Below are positions 22,621-31,787 of a stretch of 34,854 nt of DNA, piece by piece. The translations under genes were made by a program, and so were the position numbers. The stretch's first letter is position 1, and every line of letters starts with the position of its first letter. The DNA comes from an uncultured Gemmatimonadota bacterium (GTDB taxonomy: Bacteria; Gemmatimonadota; Gemmatimonadetes; Longimicrobiales; Longimicrobiaceae): assembly GCA_902805735.1 (NCBI GenBank), contig CADCTW010000215.1, forward strand, positions 1-34,854. The letters are read 5' to 3'. The notes under the pieces were generated by a model. That model saw only the letters and a list, made by a program, of their open reading frames with translations. It made no database searches and was not told the DNA's origin.

Positions 22621-22680
22621 ATGCGCGCACTCACTTCCCGCCCCGCGCCTCCCGCCCCGCCGCGGGGGTCCGTCCCATGA
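22621..22680 (+). CDS. 19-codon upstream ORF between riboswitch and GGDEF-EAL gene
   Basis: ATG 22621 follows AGGTGA (22609-22614) with a 6-nt spacer, one of the best ribosome sites in the window and immediately 3' of the aptamer. It encodes MRALTSRPAPPAPPRGSVP, and its TGA overlaps the ATG of the GGDEF-EAL gene (ATGA, 22677-22680). Translation of the large gene may therefore depend on reading this leader. Proline-rich content (five Pro, including PAPPAPP) could slow ribosomes. Expression is not proven. Confidence 0.45.
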   Translation: MRALTSRPAPPAPPRGSVP

Positions 22681-24749
22681 GCACCCCCACGTCACAGGCG
22701 CGGGGGATCGTCCAGTTTCTGGTCACCCCCATCGACGGCCTGCTGGACGGAGTGGTCCACCGGCTGGGAGCGTCGGCGGCCGGCTTCGTCGCGGGGGTGC
22801 CCGACGCGGAGCTCCACGGCGACACGGGCGCGCCGGACCAGGCGCGGCTCGCCGGGGTGCTGGACGACCTGCGCCCCTACATCCAGGAGGTGCTGGACTC
22901 GGGAGAGGCGCGCTACCTGTCGCTGGCGTCGCCCGAGGCCGCGGTGGCGCTGGTGCCGGTGCCGTGCGGGGGCGACGAGCCGCTGGGGTGCCTGGCCGCG
23001 CTGAGCCGCCGCGGGTGGTCCGCGCCGGAGCGCGTGGCGCTGGAGTGCATGGCCGACGCGGCCGCCGCCCGCATCTCCCGCTCGCGCGCCGAGCACCGCG
23101 TGCGCATGCTGGAGGGCGCGCTGCGGGCGGCCGAGCTGGGCGTCACCATCGCGGACGAGCGGGGCCGCATCGTCTACGCCAACCCGGCCGAAGCGCGGAT
23201 GCACGGCTACGAGGTGGAGGACCTGTACGGCCGCGAGGCCCGCTCCCTGGCGCCGCCCGAGCTGTGGAGCCCCTCCGCGGGGGTGCCGCGGCGCGCGGGG
23301 CGCTGGGCGCGCGAGCGCACCAACGTGCGCAGCGACGGCACGCGCTTCCCCGTGCGGCTCTGCTCGGACGCCATCGTGGACGACGAGGCGGGGCCGCTGG
23401 GGCTCGTCACCTGGTGCGAGGACCTGACGGGCGCCGGGCGCGACGCCCCGGAGGTGCCCGCCACCGACCGCGACGCGCTTACGGGTGTGCTGGACCGCGC
23501 GGCCTTCATGCGCCGGCTGCAGCTCGCCTGTGCCGCGCGGGTGGAGCCCAGGAGCGCCGAGTTCGCGCTGCTCTTCGTGGACCTGGACCGCTTCAAGGCC
23601 GTGAACGACCGCCACGGCCACGCCGCGGGCGATGCGCTGCTGGGCACGGTGGGGCGGCGCCTGGCCGCCTGCGTGCGCCCCACGGACACGGTGGGCCGCG
23701 TGGGGGGCGACGAGTTCGCGGTGCTCGTGCACGGCGCCCGGCGCGAGGCCGACGCGGTGCCGGTGGCGCAGCGCATCCAGCGCACCCTGTCCGCGGCCGC
23801 CCCCGTCGGCGCCCTGGAGGTCCACCCCTCGGCCAGCATCGGCATCGCGCTCAGCTCCGAGTGCGAGAGCGCCGAGGAGCTGCTGGCCTGCGCGGACCTG
23901 GCGATGTACCGGGCCAAGGCGCTGGGCCCCGGCCACTACGGCTCGGCCGACGCCGCGCTGCGCACCCACGACTCGGCGGTGGGCGCCCTGGAAGACGACC
24001 TGCGCCGCGCCATCGACGCGGACGAGCTGGCGCTCCGCTTTCAGCCCATCGTGTCGCTGGAGCACGGCGGGCTGGTGGGGTTCGAGGCGCTGGTCCGCTG
24101 GGACCACCCGGAGCGCGGGCTGCTGGGGCCGCAGGCGTTTCTCCCGGTGGCGGAGCGCAGCGAGCTGATCGTGGACATCGACCGCTGGGTCCTCCGCGCC
24201 GCCGCCCGCCAGCTCCGCGAGTGGACGCGGCGCTACCCCGCCCCGTGCTGCCCGTCCGTGAGCGTCAACTTCTCCGGCCGCCACGTGGTGCGCCCGGACG
24301 TGGTGGAGCACACGCGCGACGTGCTGCGGGAGTTCGGCCTGGAGCCCGGCCAGCTCACCGTGGAGGTCACCGAGACCTCCATGGTGGATGATGCCGAGGC
24401 GGCCGCTACCACGCTTACCCGGCTGCGCGAGCACGGCGTGCGGCTGGCGCTGGACGATTTCGGCACCGGCTACTCGTCGCTCGCCTACCTGCGGCAGCTC
24501 CCCTTCGACGTGCTCAAGATCGACCGCTCCTTCGTGCAGCGGGTGGGCCACGCCTCGCCCGACCGAGCCATCGTGCGCAGCGTGGTCGCCCTCGCCCACA
24601 CCCTCGGCCTTTCCGTCACCGCCGAGGGCGTGGAAACGCGCGAGCAGGAGAGCTCCCTCCGCTCGTTCGGCTGCGAGCACGCGCAGGGCTTCCTCTTCGC
24701 GCAGCCGGTGACCGCCGCCGTCGCCGCGGGTTGGATCGAACGCCGCTAA
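22677..24749 (+). CDS. GAF-PAS-GGDEF-EAL c-di-GMP turnover protein
   Basis: A 690-residue soluble protein. A GAF-like N-terminal region (about 10-135) and a PAS domain (about 145-250, 'TIADERGRIVYANPAEARMHGY') precede GGDEF (about 262-430) and EAL (about 437-690). The cyclase site GGDEF (343-347) and the I-site RPTD (334-337) are intact. The phosphodiesterase motifs are also intact: EALVRW (470-475), 'VEVTET' (562-567), DDFGTGYSS (593-601), 'KIDRSF' and AEGVET (649-654). Both activities are possible; which dominates is not predictable. Start ATG 22677 has GCGGGGGT 7 nt upstream. It lies downstream of a c-di-GMP riboswitch. Confidence 0.94.
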   Translation: MSTPTSQARGIVQFLVTPIDGLLDGVVHRLGASAAGFVAGVPDAELHGDTGAPDQARLAGVLDDLRPYIQEVLDSGEARYLSLASPEAAVALVPVPCGGDEPLGCLAALSRRGWSAPERVALECMADAAAARISRSRAEHRVRMLEGALRAAELGVTIADERGRIVYANPAEARMHGYEVEDLYGREARSLAPPELWSPSAGVPRRAGRWARERTNVRSDGTRFPVRLCSDAIVDDEAGPLGLVTWCEDLTGAGRDAPEVPATDRDALTGVLDRAAFMRRLQLACAARVEPRSAEFALLFVDLDRFKAVNDRHGHAAGDALLGTVGRRLAACVRPTDTVGRVGGDEFAVLVHGARREADAVPVAQRIQRTLSAAAPVGALEVHPSASIGIALSSECESAEELLACADLAMYRAKALGPGHYGSADAALRTHDSAVGALEDDLRRAIDADELALRFQPIVSLEHGGLVGFEALVRWDHPERGLLGPQAFLPVAERSELIVDIDRWVLRAAARQLREWTRRYPAPCCPSVSVNFSGRHVVRPDVVEHTRDVLREFGLEPGQLTVEVTETSMVDDAEAAATTLTRLREHGVRLALDDFGTGYSSLAYLRQLPFDVLKIDRSFVQRVGHASPDRAIVRSVVALAHTLGLSVTAEGVETREQESSLRSFGCEHAQGFLFAQPVTAAVAAGWIERR

Positions 24750-24754
24750 AAAAT

Positions 24755-24825
24755 GGGCTCACACAGAGACACAGAGGCACAGAGATACGTTTTTTCTCTG
24801 TGCCTCTGTGTCTCTGTGTGAGCCC
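24755..24825. repeat. 3'-end palindrome, copy 11 (30-bp perfect stem)
   Basis: Arms 24755-24784 and 24796-24825 are exact reverse complements around an 11-nt T-rich loop. The element sits 6 nt after one stop and 7 nt before the next, between convergent genes. In both directions the stem is followed by T residues (AAAAA before it on the minus side, TTTTT after CCCCTG on the plus side), so it could terminate both transcripts. Confidence 0.95.
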
Positions 24826-24831
24826 CTGTTT

Positions 24832-25146
24832 TTACCGGAGGAGGAGCGACGCCACGATCACGCCGATGGCCACCGCGGCCACCGTGTACCAGAAGTTGCT
24901 CCCCATCTGCTGCTCGCGCTCGCCGCGGGCGGCCTCCGTGGTGCGGATCGTCTCGTCCATCTGCTGGTCGCTCACGCGGAGCGACGGGCGCTCGGCGGCC
25001 GCGGGCTCCGCACGGGAGGCCGGGGCTTCGACGGCCCGGACCTCGCGGGCCGGGGCGGCGTCGACAAACGGCTTCTCGATCTGCTGCGCCGCCGCGGGGG
25101 CGGCGCAAAGGGCGAGCACTGCGGCGGTCCAGAGCACCTTGCGCAT
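24832..25146 (-). CDS. Small exported protein with C-terminal membrane anchor, unknown function
   Basis: A 104-residue protein with a cleavable signal peptide (residues 1-20, ending 'AAPAAA-QQ'). A charged Ala/Glu-rich region follows ('VSDQQMDETIRTTEAARGEREQQMGSN'), then a C-terminal transmembrane helix ('FWYTVAAVAIGVIVASLLLR'). The start ATG 25146 has GGAGG 6 nt upstream; an in-frame ATG at 25173 would spoil the signal peptide. No family is recognised. It is convergent with the GGDEF-EAL gene across copy 11 of the palindrome and follows the CPBP protease gene in the same direction by 86 nt. Confidence 0.75.
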   Translation of the reverse strand: MRKVLWTAAVLALCAAPAAAQQIEKPFVDAAPAREVRAVEAPASRAEPAAAERPSLRVSDQQMDETIRTTEAARGEREQQMGSNFWYTVAAVAIGVIVASLLLR

Positions 25147-25232
25147 GGAATCCTCCCGGAGATGGAAATGCACTCACCGCTCGCCGTTCGGGAGCGGGCC
25201 CGCAAAGCTATGCAAGCTCCGTGCGTCGCCGC

Positions 25233-26066
25233 TCACACCGCCACCGGCCGCGGCAGCGGGGGCGGCCCGCCTCCCGCACTTCCGTCGCGCGGGGCTCCCC
25301 GCCCCGGCACGCGGCGCAGGATCCACCACGACGCGAGCAGCGTCACCGCCGCCACCACGACCAGCAGCGGAAGGCCGCCGTGCGCGCGCACCCACGCCAC
25401 CACCGCTGCGTCGTCCGCCCCGCTCCCGGAGACGCCGGCCAGCAGGGAGATCAGGAGGTTGTTGGCCGCGTGCAGCGCCATCCCCAGCCACACGGAGCCG
25501 GTGCGCACCACCAGGAACCCCGCCGCCAGGCCGAACACGAAACGGTTGGGGAGCCCCACCGTCTGCGCGTGGGCCAGCGCAAAGAGCGCGGCCGACCCCA
25601 CCACCGCCGCGCGCACCCCCCAGCTCGACTCCAGCCGGCGCTGCATCCACCCCCGGAAGGCGACCTCCTCGGTCACCGGCGCCAGCACCACGGCGCCCAC
25701 CACCAGCGGGAGCCATCCCCAGGGCCGCCGGGCGTACTCCTCCAGGAAGGTGGTGTCCGGGCTCTCCACGCCCAGGTACATCATCATGACGAGCAGGGCG
25801 AGCTGCGCCGTGAGCAGGGGGACCGCCGCCGCGAGCACCCGCCCCGCTCCGGGCCCCGGCCGGCGCAGCCGTGCCTTCGCCAGCCGGCGCATGCGCGCCA
25901 CGCCCCGCCCGCGAAACCCGTGCATCCACAGGAACGCCGCCGCCACCAGCGGCATCCACACCGTCGCGGCGAAGGGATGCACGGGAATGGCGATGGGGAG
26001 CACGCTCAGCACGTTCCACAGCGAGAAGAGGAGGAGCAGGCCCAGGATGCCGAGGAAGGTGCGCAT
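25233..26066 (-). CDS. CPBP-family intramembrane metalloprotease
   Basis: A 277-residue multi-pass membrane protein of the CAAX protease/bacteriocin-processing (CPBP, ABI) family. The active-site motifs are present: EExxxR as Glu133-Glu134-Arg138 ('APVTEEVAFRGWMQRRL'), 'FALAHA' with His166 and 'LHAANNLL' with His199. About seven or eight helices and a Pro/Gly-rich cytosolic tail are seen. The family processes prenylated or small peptide substrates and gives immunity to some bacteriocins. No bacteriocin or prenyl-peptide gene is nearby, so the role here is open. ATG 26066 begins with a hydrophobic helix. Confidence 0.92.
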   Translation of the reverse strand: MRTFLGILGLLLLFSLWNVLSVLPIAIPVHPFAATVWMPLVAAAFLWMHGFRGRGVARMRRLAKARLRRPGPGAGRVLAAAVPLLTAQLALLVMMMYLGVESPDTTFLEEYARRPWGWLPLVVGAVVLAPVTEEVAFRGWMQRRLESSWGVRAAVVGSAALFALAHAQTVGLPNRFVFGLAAGFLVVRTGSVWLGMALHAANNLLISLLAGVSGSGADDAAVVAWVRAHGGLPLLVVVAAVTLLASWWILRRVPGRGAPRDGSAGGGPPPLPRPVAV

Positions 26067-26097
26067 GTGCAGCGATGTGAGTGTTCAACCCCGGGGC

Positions 26098-26118
26098 CTC
26101 ACACGGAGGCACAGAGGA
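26098..26118. repeat. Left arm only of the 3'-end palindrome (copy 12)
   Basis: CTCACACGGAGGCACAGAGG lies 3 nt from the stop codon of the VirJ-like gene. The right arm is missing, as at 12695 and 21123. Confidence 0.75.
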
Positions 26119-26121
26119 ACT

Positions 26122-26835
26122 TCAGGGGCGATCCGCCGACCGGGCCAGCTCCACGACGACGCGAGAGAGCCGCGCGTAGTCGCCGCGGAAGTGGTGGCCG
26201 CCGCGCAGCTCCACCACGTCCGCGCCGGAGGTGGCCATCTCCGGGCAGGCGCCCTTGCCGTCGCCCTGGCCGTGGACGCAGAGCACGCGGGTGCCGCGCA
26301 GCTTCTCCAGCTCCGGCCGCACGGCCAGCGACGGCGCGGAGGATGTGGTCCACCACTGCGGGACGCGGAACTCGAAGACGGCGTCGTGCGCCAGCGCCAG
26401 CAGCGCCACCGCCCTCACCCGCCCGCGCGCCTCCACGGAAAGGCGGTTGAGGAGGAAAGGAGCGACATCCGCTCCCATCGAGTACCCCACCACCACCAAT
26501 CGGTCGCGCCCCCAGAGAGCGCCGTAGTGGCGGATGACGAGCTCCAGGTCGCGCGCCGCCTCGTCGGGGGTGCGCGGCGACCAGTAGTATGACGTGCTGT
26601 GCCACACCACGGCGGGGATGCCGGCGCCCTGCAGGTCGTCCGCCAGCCGGTTCGCCAGCCCCGCCGTCGCCCCGTCGCCGGAGAGGAGCACGGCCAGCGC
26701 CTCCCCGCGCGCTTCCACGGGATACGCGCGCAGGGGAAGGGTGCGCGGAGCGCCGCCGGGCGCGGGAAGGGCCACACGCGCGCACCCCGCCGCCGCTGCG
26801 AGCAGGGCGGCCGCGGCGGCACGCACGGCCTTCAC
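26122..26835 (-). CDS. VirJ-like alpha/beta hydrolase lipoprotein
   Basis: A 237-residue exported protein: signal peptide with lipobox at Cys18 ('LLAAAAGCARV'), then a single alpha/beta-hydrolase domain of the AcvB/VirJ type. Seen: 'LAVLLSGDGATAGLANRLADDLQGAGIPAVVWHSTSYYW' (the family's SGDG and SLRYFW-like segments), the nucleophile elbow GYSMGAD (Ser119) and a C-terminal 'GGHHFRGDY' with the likely catalytic His. Family members act in the periplasm, some on lysyl-phosphatidylglycerol. That would be notable beside the MprF-like gene at 27610-30171, which may make that lipid; the link is inference. GTG 26835 is the start best placed for the signal peptide. Confidence 0.82.
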   Translation of the reverse strand: MKAVRAAAAALLAAAAGCARVALPAPGGAPRTLPLRAYPVEARGEALAVLLSGDGATAGLANRLADDLQGAGIPAVVWHSTSYYWSPRTPDEAARDLELVIRHYGALWGRDRLVVVGYSMGADVAPFLLNRLSVEARGRVRAVALLALAHDAVFEFRVPQWWTTSSAPSLAVRPELEKLRGTRVLCVHGQGDGKGACPEMATSGADVVELRGGHHFRGDYARLSRVVVELARSADRP

Positions 26836-26858
26836 GCGGAAGCCGAGCCCCCGATGCG

Positions 26859-26967
26859 GCGGTTGAAACCGCGGCAACGACAGCACGAAGCCCGCCTCCG
26901 CGGACTGGGCCCTCGGCTCCAGCGGGAATCCCGTGGCCGCCGCCCGGGGAGTTCGTGCAGTCGTTGC
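26859..26967. repeat. 109-bp nested inverted repeat (element D)
   Basis: A hairpin GCGGTT-GA-AACCGC (26859-26872) precedes 16-bp outer arms GCAACGACAGCACGAA (26874-26889) and TTCGTGCAGTCGTTGC (26952-26967), which pair with one mismatch. Inner bases hold short complementary G/C runs. It lies between two minus-strand genes and shows no coding signal. Confidence 0.82.
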
Positions 26968-27034
26968 GAGTTCTTGTGCAATTTGTCCCTGGGAAGACCA
27001 GACGGAGCGGTGTGGGCGCACTCCAGGAATCCGA

Positions 27035-27481
27035 TCAGGCCTTCCGTGCGGCACGCCACACGGCTCGCGAAATCTCGAAGCGCACCTCACCGCCGGACTG
27101 CTCGCCGGCGGCGGCCCACCCGGCCCTGCGGTAAAACCGCTCGGCGCGTGTGGCCGGATCGGTGCTCAGCCAGACGCGTTCGGCGCCGGAGCCGAAGAGC
27201 CAGTCCAGCATCCGGTCGTGGAGCGCACGGCCGATGCCGCGGCCCTCGTGCGCGGGATCCACGAACAGCGCCCAGATGTTGGAACGCGAAAGATCGGCAA
27301 CCGCGGATCCGGCCATCCGGCTCCCCACCTCGGCAACCCACCCGCGCCCGTTCTCCAGGACCATCGCCCGGTAGTGCTCCGGCTGGATCAGCGACGGATC
27401 GGCGAGCCGGTTCTCGAGGACGCTCATGCGGATGCGATGCATCTCGGCGATGTCGGCCGCGGTGGCCGTGCGAACGCGCAT
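27035..27481 (-). CDS. GNAT-family N-acetyltransferase
   Basis: A 148-residue single-domain acyltransferase. The acetyl-CoA-binding motif is clear: 'NIWALFVDPAHEGRGIGRAL' with the loop EGRGIG, followed by 'WLSTDPATRAERFYRRAGW' for the last strand and helix. ATG 27481 starts the domain ('MRVRTATAADIAEMHRIR'). Substrate is unknown; the family acetylates amines on antibiotics, proteins or small molecules. It is 128 nt downstream of the MprF-like gene in the same direction and could share its transcript. Confidence 0.9.
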   Translation of the reverse strand: MRVRTATAADIAEMHRIRMSVLENRLADPSLIQPEHYRAMVLENGRGWVAEVGSRMAGSAVADLSRSNIWALFVDPAHEGRGIGRALHDRMLDWLFGSGAERVWLSTDPATRAERFYRRAGWAAAGEQSGGEVRFEISRAVWRAARKA

Positions 27482-27609
27482 GCTGGGAGTGCCGCTGTGT
27501 GGAAGGAACGTCGCCGCGCTGGCGGCGTCCGCCCCGTATCGCCCCGCGCCTTCACGGCTCGCCTCGTGGTGAACCCCACCCTCGCGAAAAAGAACGCCTC
27601 CGCCCTGGT

Positions 27610-30171
27610 TCATTCCCCCCCACGCCCGCGCCGCGCGAAGATGCCGCGGTAGCCGCCGGCGATCAGGGCGGAGACGTCGGCCATCACGCGGGCCAGCGCC
27701 AGGCCGCCGGGGTAGGCCAGGTAGCGCGGCTCCCACACGGGATGGAACTTCTCCTTGTAGCTGCGCAGCCCCTGGAAGTTGTAAAAGGGCTCCCCCTGCT
27801 CGAAGAGGAAGTGCCCCACCCGCGTCCACATCGGCGCGACGGCGGAGACCTCCAGGCCGGAGAGGGGAGCCATCCCCAGGTTGAAGCGGCGGAAGCCGGA
27901 CTCCTTCCCCCAGAGGATGAGCTGCAGGAGGAGCATCTCCATGATGCTGCGCGGCGCGTCCCCGCGGTAGCGCATCAGGTCCACCGAGAGCTCCTCGCCG
28001 CCGGGGCCGGGCCACACCGTGGCGAACGCCACGACCCGCCCCTCCGCCTCCACCACGGCCACGGGAAAGCGCATCACGTACTCGGGGGCGAAGAAGCCCA
28101 GCGAGAACCCCTTTTCCGACGCGCGCTTGTGCGCCAGCCACCCCGCCGACACCTCCGCGAGCTGCGGGAGGAGGGCGGGCACCTCCGGCACGGGGACCAC
28201 GCGAAAGGTCATCCCGCTGCGCGCGAAGCGGTTGAGCGCCAGGCGGAAGGGCTTCCGCTCCGCTCCGTCCACGTGGAAGGAGGGCAGCTCTACGAACGCT
28301 TCCTCGCCCAGTTTCACCAGGGTGAGGCCGAAGTCCGCGTACTGGTGGAGGCGCTCCTTTCGGACCTGGTAGAACACGGGGATGCCCCCGAAGTCGTCGC
28401 AGCGGCCGAAGAACTGGCGGATCAGCTCCGTGGCCACGCGGTGCTCCCCCACCGGGTCGCCCATGGCCACCCAGGTGCGCCCGTGCACGCCGTACATCAG
28501 GAAGGCGGAGCGGTCCTCGTTGAAGAGGAGCGACTTGTCGCGCAGGTACACCAGGTACGGCACGGTGGAGGGCTGCCGCTGGATGGCCTCCCCCACCGCC
28601 GCCAGCTCCTCGTCCGTGGGCGGCACGATCTCCGGCGGGGCGGGGCGCAAGAGGCGGAAGACGCCGAACGCGAGGATCGCCACCGTGGCGCCAACCGACG
28701 CGCGCAGGGCGCGGGGCGCGTCCTGGTTGGCGGCGAAGCGCCACCACAGCTCGCTGGAGTACTCCACGTGCGAGAAGGCGAAGAAGGCGAGCCACACCGA
28801 GGCCCCCACCACCGCCACCATGGCCAGGATCCACCCGGGGTTGAAGCGCGCGTCGAAGAACTCCGCCTTGCGGTCGAAGGCGGGGCGGCTGAGGATCAGC
28901 CCCGCCAGCACGAAGGCCAGCAGCGAGGCCTCCTCGTAATCGCCCCCCTTCAGGATGGACGCCACGATCCCCGCCGCCAGCCCGGCCGCGGCCACGTAGT
29001 AGGCCAGGTCCAGCCGCCGCGCCACGCCGTTGGAGACGATCAGGAGCCCCACGCCCAGCACGCTTCCCAGGAAGTAGCTCGCCTCCACCACCGCCAGCGG
29101 CAGCACCCGGGTGAGGGCATCCACCCGCTCCTCCTCGCCCGGCGTGGCGCCCGAGAAGAGGAGGACGCCGCCGCACACGAAGGTGAACGCCGCCAGCACC
29201 TTGGGCGCGAGCTGGAGCGAGAGCGCTCCGAAGGTGCTGGTCCAGCGGGCGAAGTAGTGCCGGCGCTGGCGCACCTCGTCCGCCACCAGGATCATCAGCG
29301 CCACGCCCAGCGGCCCCACGTAGTACACCAGCCGGTACAGCACCAGCGACGAGAGGAGCTGCTCCGGCGTGAGGTAGCCGCCCAGCAGGATGGCCATCGT
29401 CCCCTCGAACACCCCCGCGCCGCCGGGCACGTGGCTGATCAGCCCGATCATCTGCGCCGCCAGGAAGGCGCTCATGAAGTCGGCGAAGGAGAGCTGCGAT
29501 TGGGGGATCAGCACGTAAAAGATCCCCGCCGCCAGCGCCCAGTCGATGGTCGACAGGATGAACTGCAGCGCCACGATGTTGGCGGGCGGGAGCGAAATGG
29601 TCCACCGCATGAAGCGGATGGGCCGCCGCCAGACCACGGAAACGGTGAAGTAGATGGCCGCCGAGGCCAGGAGCACCCACCCCGTGATCCGCGCCGTCAC
29701 GTCCAGCCCGGCGCTGAGGGTGGGGTGCGGGTCCAGCGCCAGGCTCCACCCGCCCAGCACCAGCAGCCCCAGCCAGAAGGTGCCGAAGTAGAAGAGGACG
29801 ATGCGCGAGATCTCGCCCGCGCTGAGCCCCCAGCGCGAGTAGAAGCGGTAGCGCACGGAGGTGCCCGAGATGAGGGCGAACCCCACGCTGTTGGAGATGG
29901 CGTACCCGGTGAACGACGCGATCGACACCTTCCACCAGGGCACCCTGCGCCCGATGTAGTGGAAGCCGAGGAGGTCGAACCCCGTGAGCAGGAAGTAGTT
30001 GACCGCGCAGATGAGCACGGACGCCAGCAGCGCGGTGCTCGGCAGGGAGGCGAGCGTGGCGCGCACCTCCCGGTAGCTGACCTCGCGCAACTGCTGGTGC
30101 AGCACGTAGCCGGCTGCGGCGAACAGGAGCAGCCCCAGCACCGCGGGGCCCCAGCGTCGTAGTAGGTTCAT
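27610..30171 (-). CDS. mprF: MprF-like bifunctional phosphatidylglycerol aminoacyltransferase/flippase
   Basis: An 853-residue membrane protein, close to the usual MprF length (about 840). The N-terminal half has many helices and the flippase-type segments 'FTGYAISNSVGFALISGTSVRYRFY' and 'HVPGGAGVFEGTMAILL'. The C-terminal third (about 545-840) is the soluble DUF2156 domain: 'LLFNEDRSAFLMYGVHGRTWVAMGDPVG', 'FYQVRKERLHQYADFGL', 'FRRFNLGMAPLSGLE' and 'YNFQGLRSYKEKFHPVWEPRYLAYPGG'. MprF joins lysine or alanine to phosphatidylglycerol and moves the product to the outer leaflet, lowering negative charge. The VirJ-like hydrolase gene nearby may act on such lipids. Start ATG 30171 opens with 'MNLLRRW' before the first helix. 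Confidence 0.92.
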   Translation of the reverse strand: MNLLRRWGPAVLGLLLFAAAGYVLHQQLREVSYREVRATLASLPSTALLASVLICAVNYFLLTGFDLLGFHYIGRRVPWWKVSIASFTGYAISNSVGFALISGTSVRYRFYSRWGLSAGEISRIVLFYFGTFWLGLLVLGGWSLALDPHPTLSAGLDVTARITGWVLLASAAIYFTVSVVWRRPIRFMRWTISLPPANIVALQFILSTIDWALAAGIFYVLIPQSQLSFADFMSAFLAAQMIGLISHVPGGAGVFEGTMAILLGGYLTPEQLLSSLVLYRLVYYVGPLGVALMILVADEVRQRRHYFARWTSTFGALSLQLAPKVLAAFTFVCGGVLLFSGATPGEEERVDALTRVLPLAVVEASYFLGSVLGVGLLIVSNGVARRLDLAYYVAAAGLAAGIVASILKGGDYEEASLLAFVLAGLILSRPAFDRKAEFFDARFNPGWILAMVAVVGASVWLAFFAFSHVEYSSELWWRFAANQDAPRALRASVGATVAILAFGVFRLLRPAPPEIVPPTDEELAAVGEAIQRQPSTVPYLVYLRDKSLLFNEDRSAFLMYGVHGRTWVAMGDPVGEHRVATELIRQFFGRCDDFGGIPVFYQVRKERLHQYADFGLTLVKLGEEAFVELPSFHVDGAERKPFRLALNRFARSGMTFRVVPVPEVPALLPQLAEVSAGWLAHKRASEKGFSLGFFAPEYVMRFPVAVVEAEGRVVAFATVWPGPGGEELSVDLMRYRGDAPRSIMEMLLLQLILWGKESGFRRFNLGMAPLSGLEVSAVAPMWTRVGHFLFEQGEPFYNFQGLRSYKEKFHPVWEPRYLAYPGGLALARVMADVSALIAGGYRGIFARRGRGGE

Positions 30172-30534
30172 GCGCCCGGCAGAGGGAGCCCGGGGGTTTC
30201 GCGAAGGAGCGACATCTTTGGGGTGCTGAAGAGTACGAAAGGCCGAGCGGCGCCAGAATGTACGCGCCGCGCCCCGCCAGCGGAAAGAGCCGCCCGCCGC
30301 CATCCGCCGCGCGAAGCGGGCGGCCGGCCGCACCAACACGCTCCACCCGCACCATTCTGGTGCGCCGCGACGCGCCGCGCGGACGGCGCCACCGCTCGCA
30401 AACTATTATCCCGCAACTAGTTACAAAGGCGGTCGCGCGCCGCGCATCCGGCCCCCGCCTTGCGGGCAGGGGCGGTGCACCTCGCGCGGCGCCCCTGGCC
30501 CGCGCGCCCTTCGCCCGTTGCACGGAGCCCTCCC
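30172..30534. other. Divergent intergenic region between mprF and the subtilase gene
   Basis: This 363-nt gap has no gene I can support. It carries an inverted pair GGCGCCAGAATG (30249-30260) and CATTCTGGTGCGCC (30353-30366), about 92 nt apart. A TATTAT hexamer (30404-30409) could be a -10 for the subtilase gene, but no -35 is seen at the right distance. Confidence 0.5.
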
Positions 30535-31656
<1,122 letters not shown>

Positions 31657-31667
31657 GCAACTGAAGG

Positions 31668-31720
31668 CTCACACAGAGACACAGAGGCACGGAGATCGGT
31701 TTTCTCTGTGCCTCTGTGTC
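31668..31720. repeat. 3'-end palindrome, copy 13 (right arm truncated)
   Basis: The left arm 31668-31694 is complete; the loop ATCGGTTTT (31695-31703) is followed by only 17 nt of right arm (31704-31720), then unrelated sequence. One G-T pair reflects a CGG/CTG difference. The same loop occurs only in copy 14 at the far side of the next two genes. Confidence 0.92.
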
Positions 31721-31750
31721 ATCAATCTGGCTTGACCCGGGCAGCTTTCC

Positions 31751-31778
31751 GTACCAGCTTTGGGTACACCAGCGTACC
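31751..31778. promoter_or_regulatory. Possible operator upstream of the HTH-nucleotidyltransferase gene
   Basis: GTACC (31751-31755) and GGTAC (31763-31767) form an inverted pair with a 7-nt spacer, and a third GTACC follows at 31774-31778, 9 nt before the start codon. It would suit autoregulation by the HTH domain of the encoded protein. No clear -10 is visible; TTGACC at 31732 could be a -35. Confidence 0.35.
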
Positions 31779-31787
31779 GGCGATCAC

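Noticed and set aside
26122..26835. VirJ as part of a type IV secretion system
   Set aside because: No vir or tra genes are nearby; the VirJ fold is also found in stand-alone periplasmic hydrolases.
26599..30162. A 1187-codon plus-strand open frame opposite the VirJ-like, GNAT and mprF genes
   Set aside because: It crosses three well-supported minus-strand genes and intergenic repeats, and its product is low-complexity Arg/His/Gln without domains.
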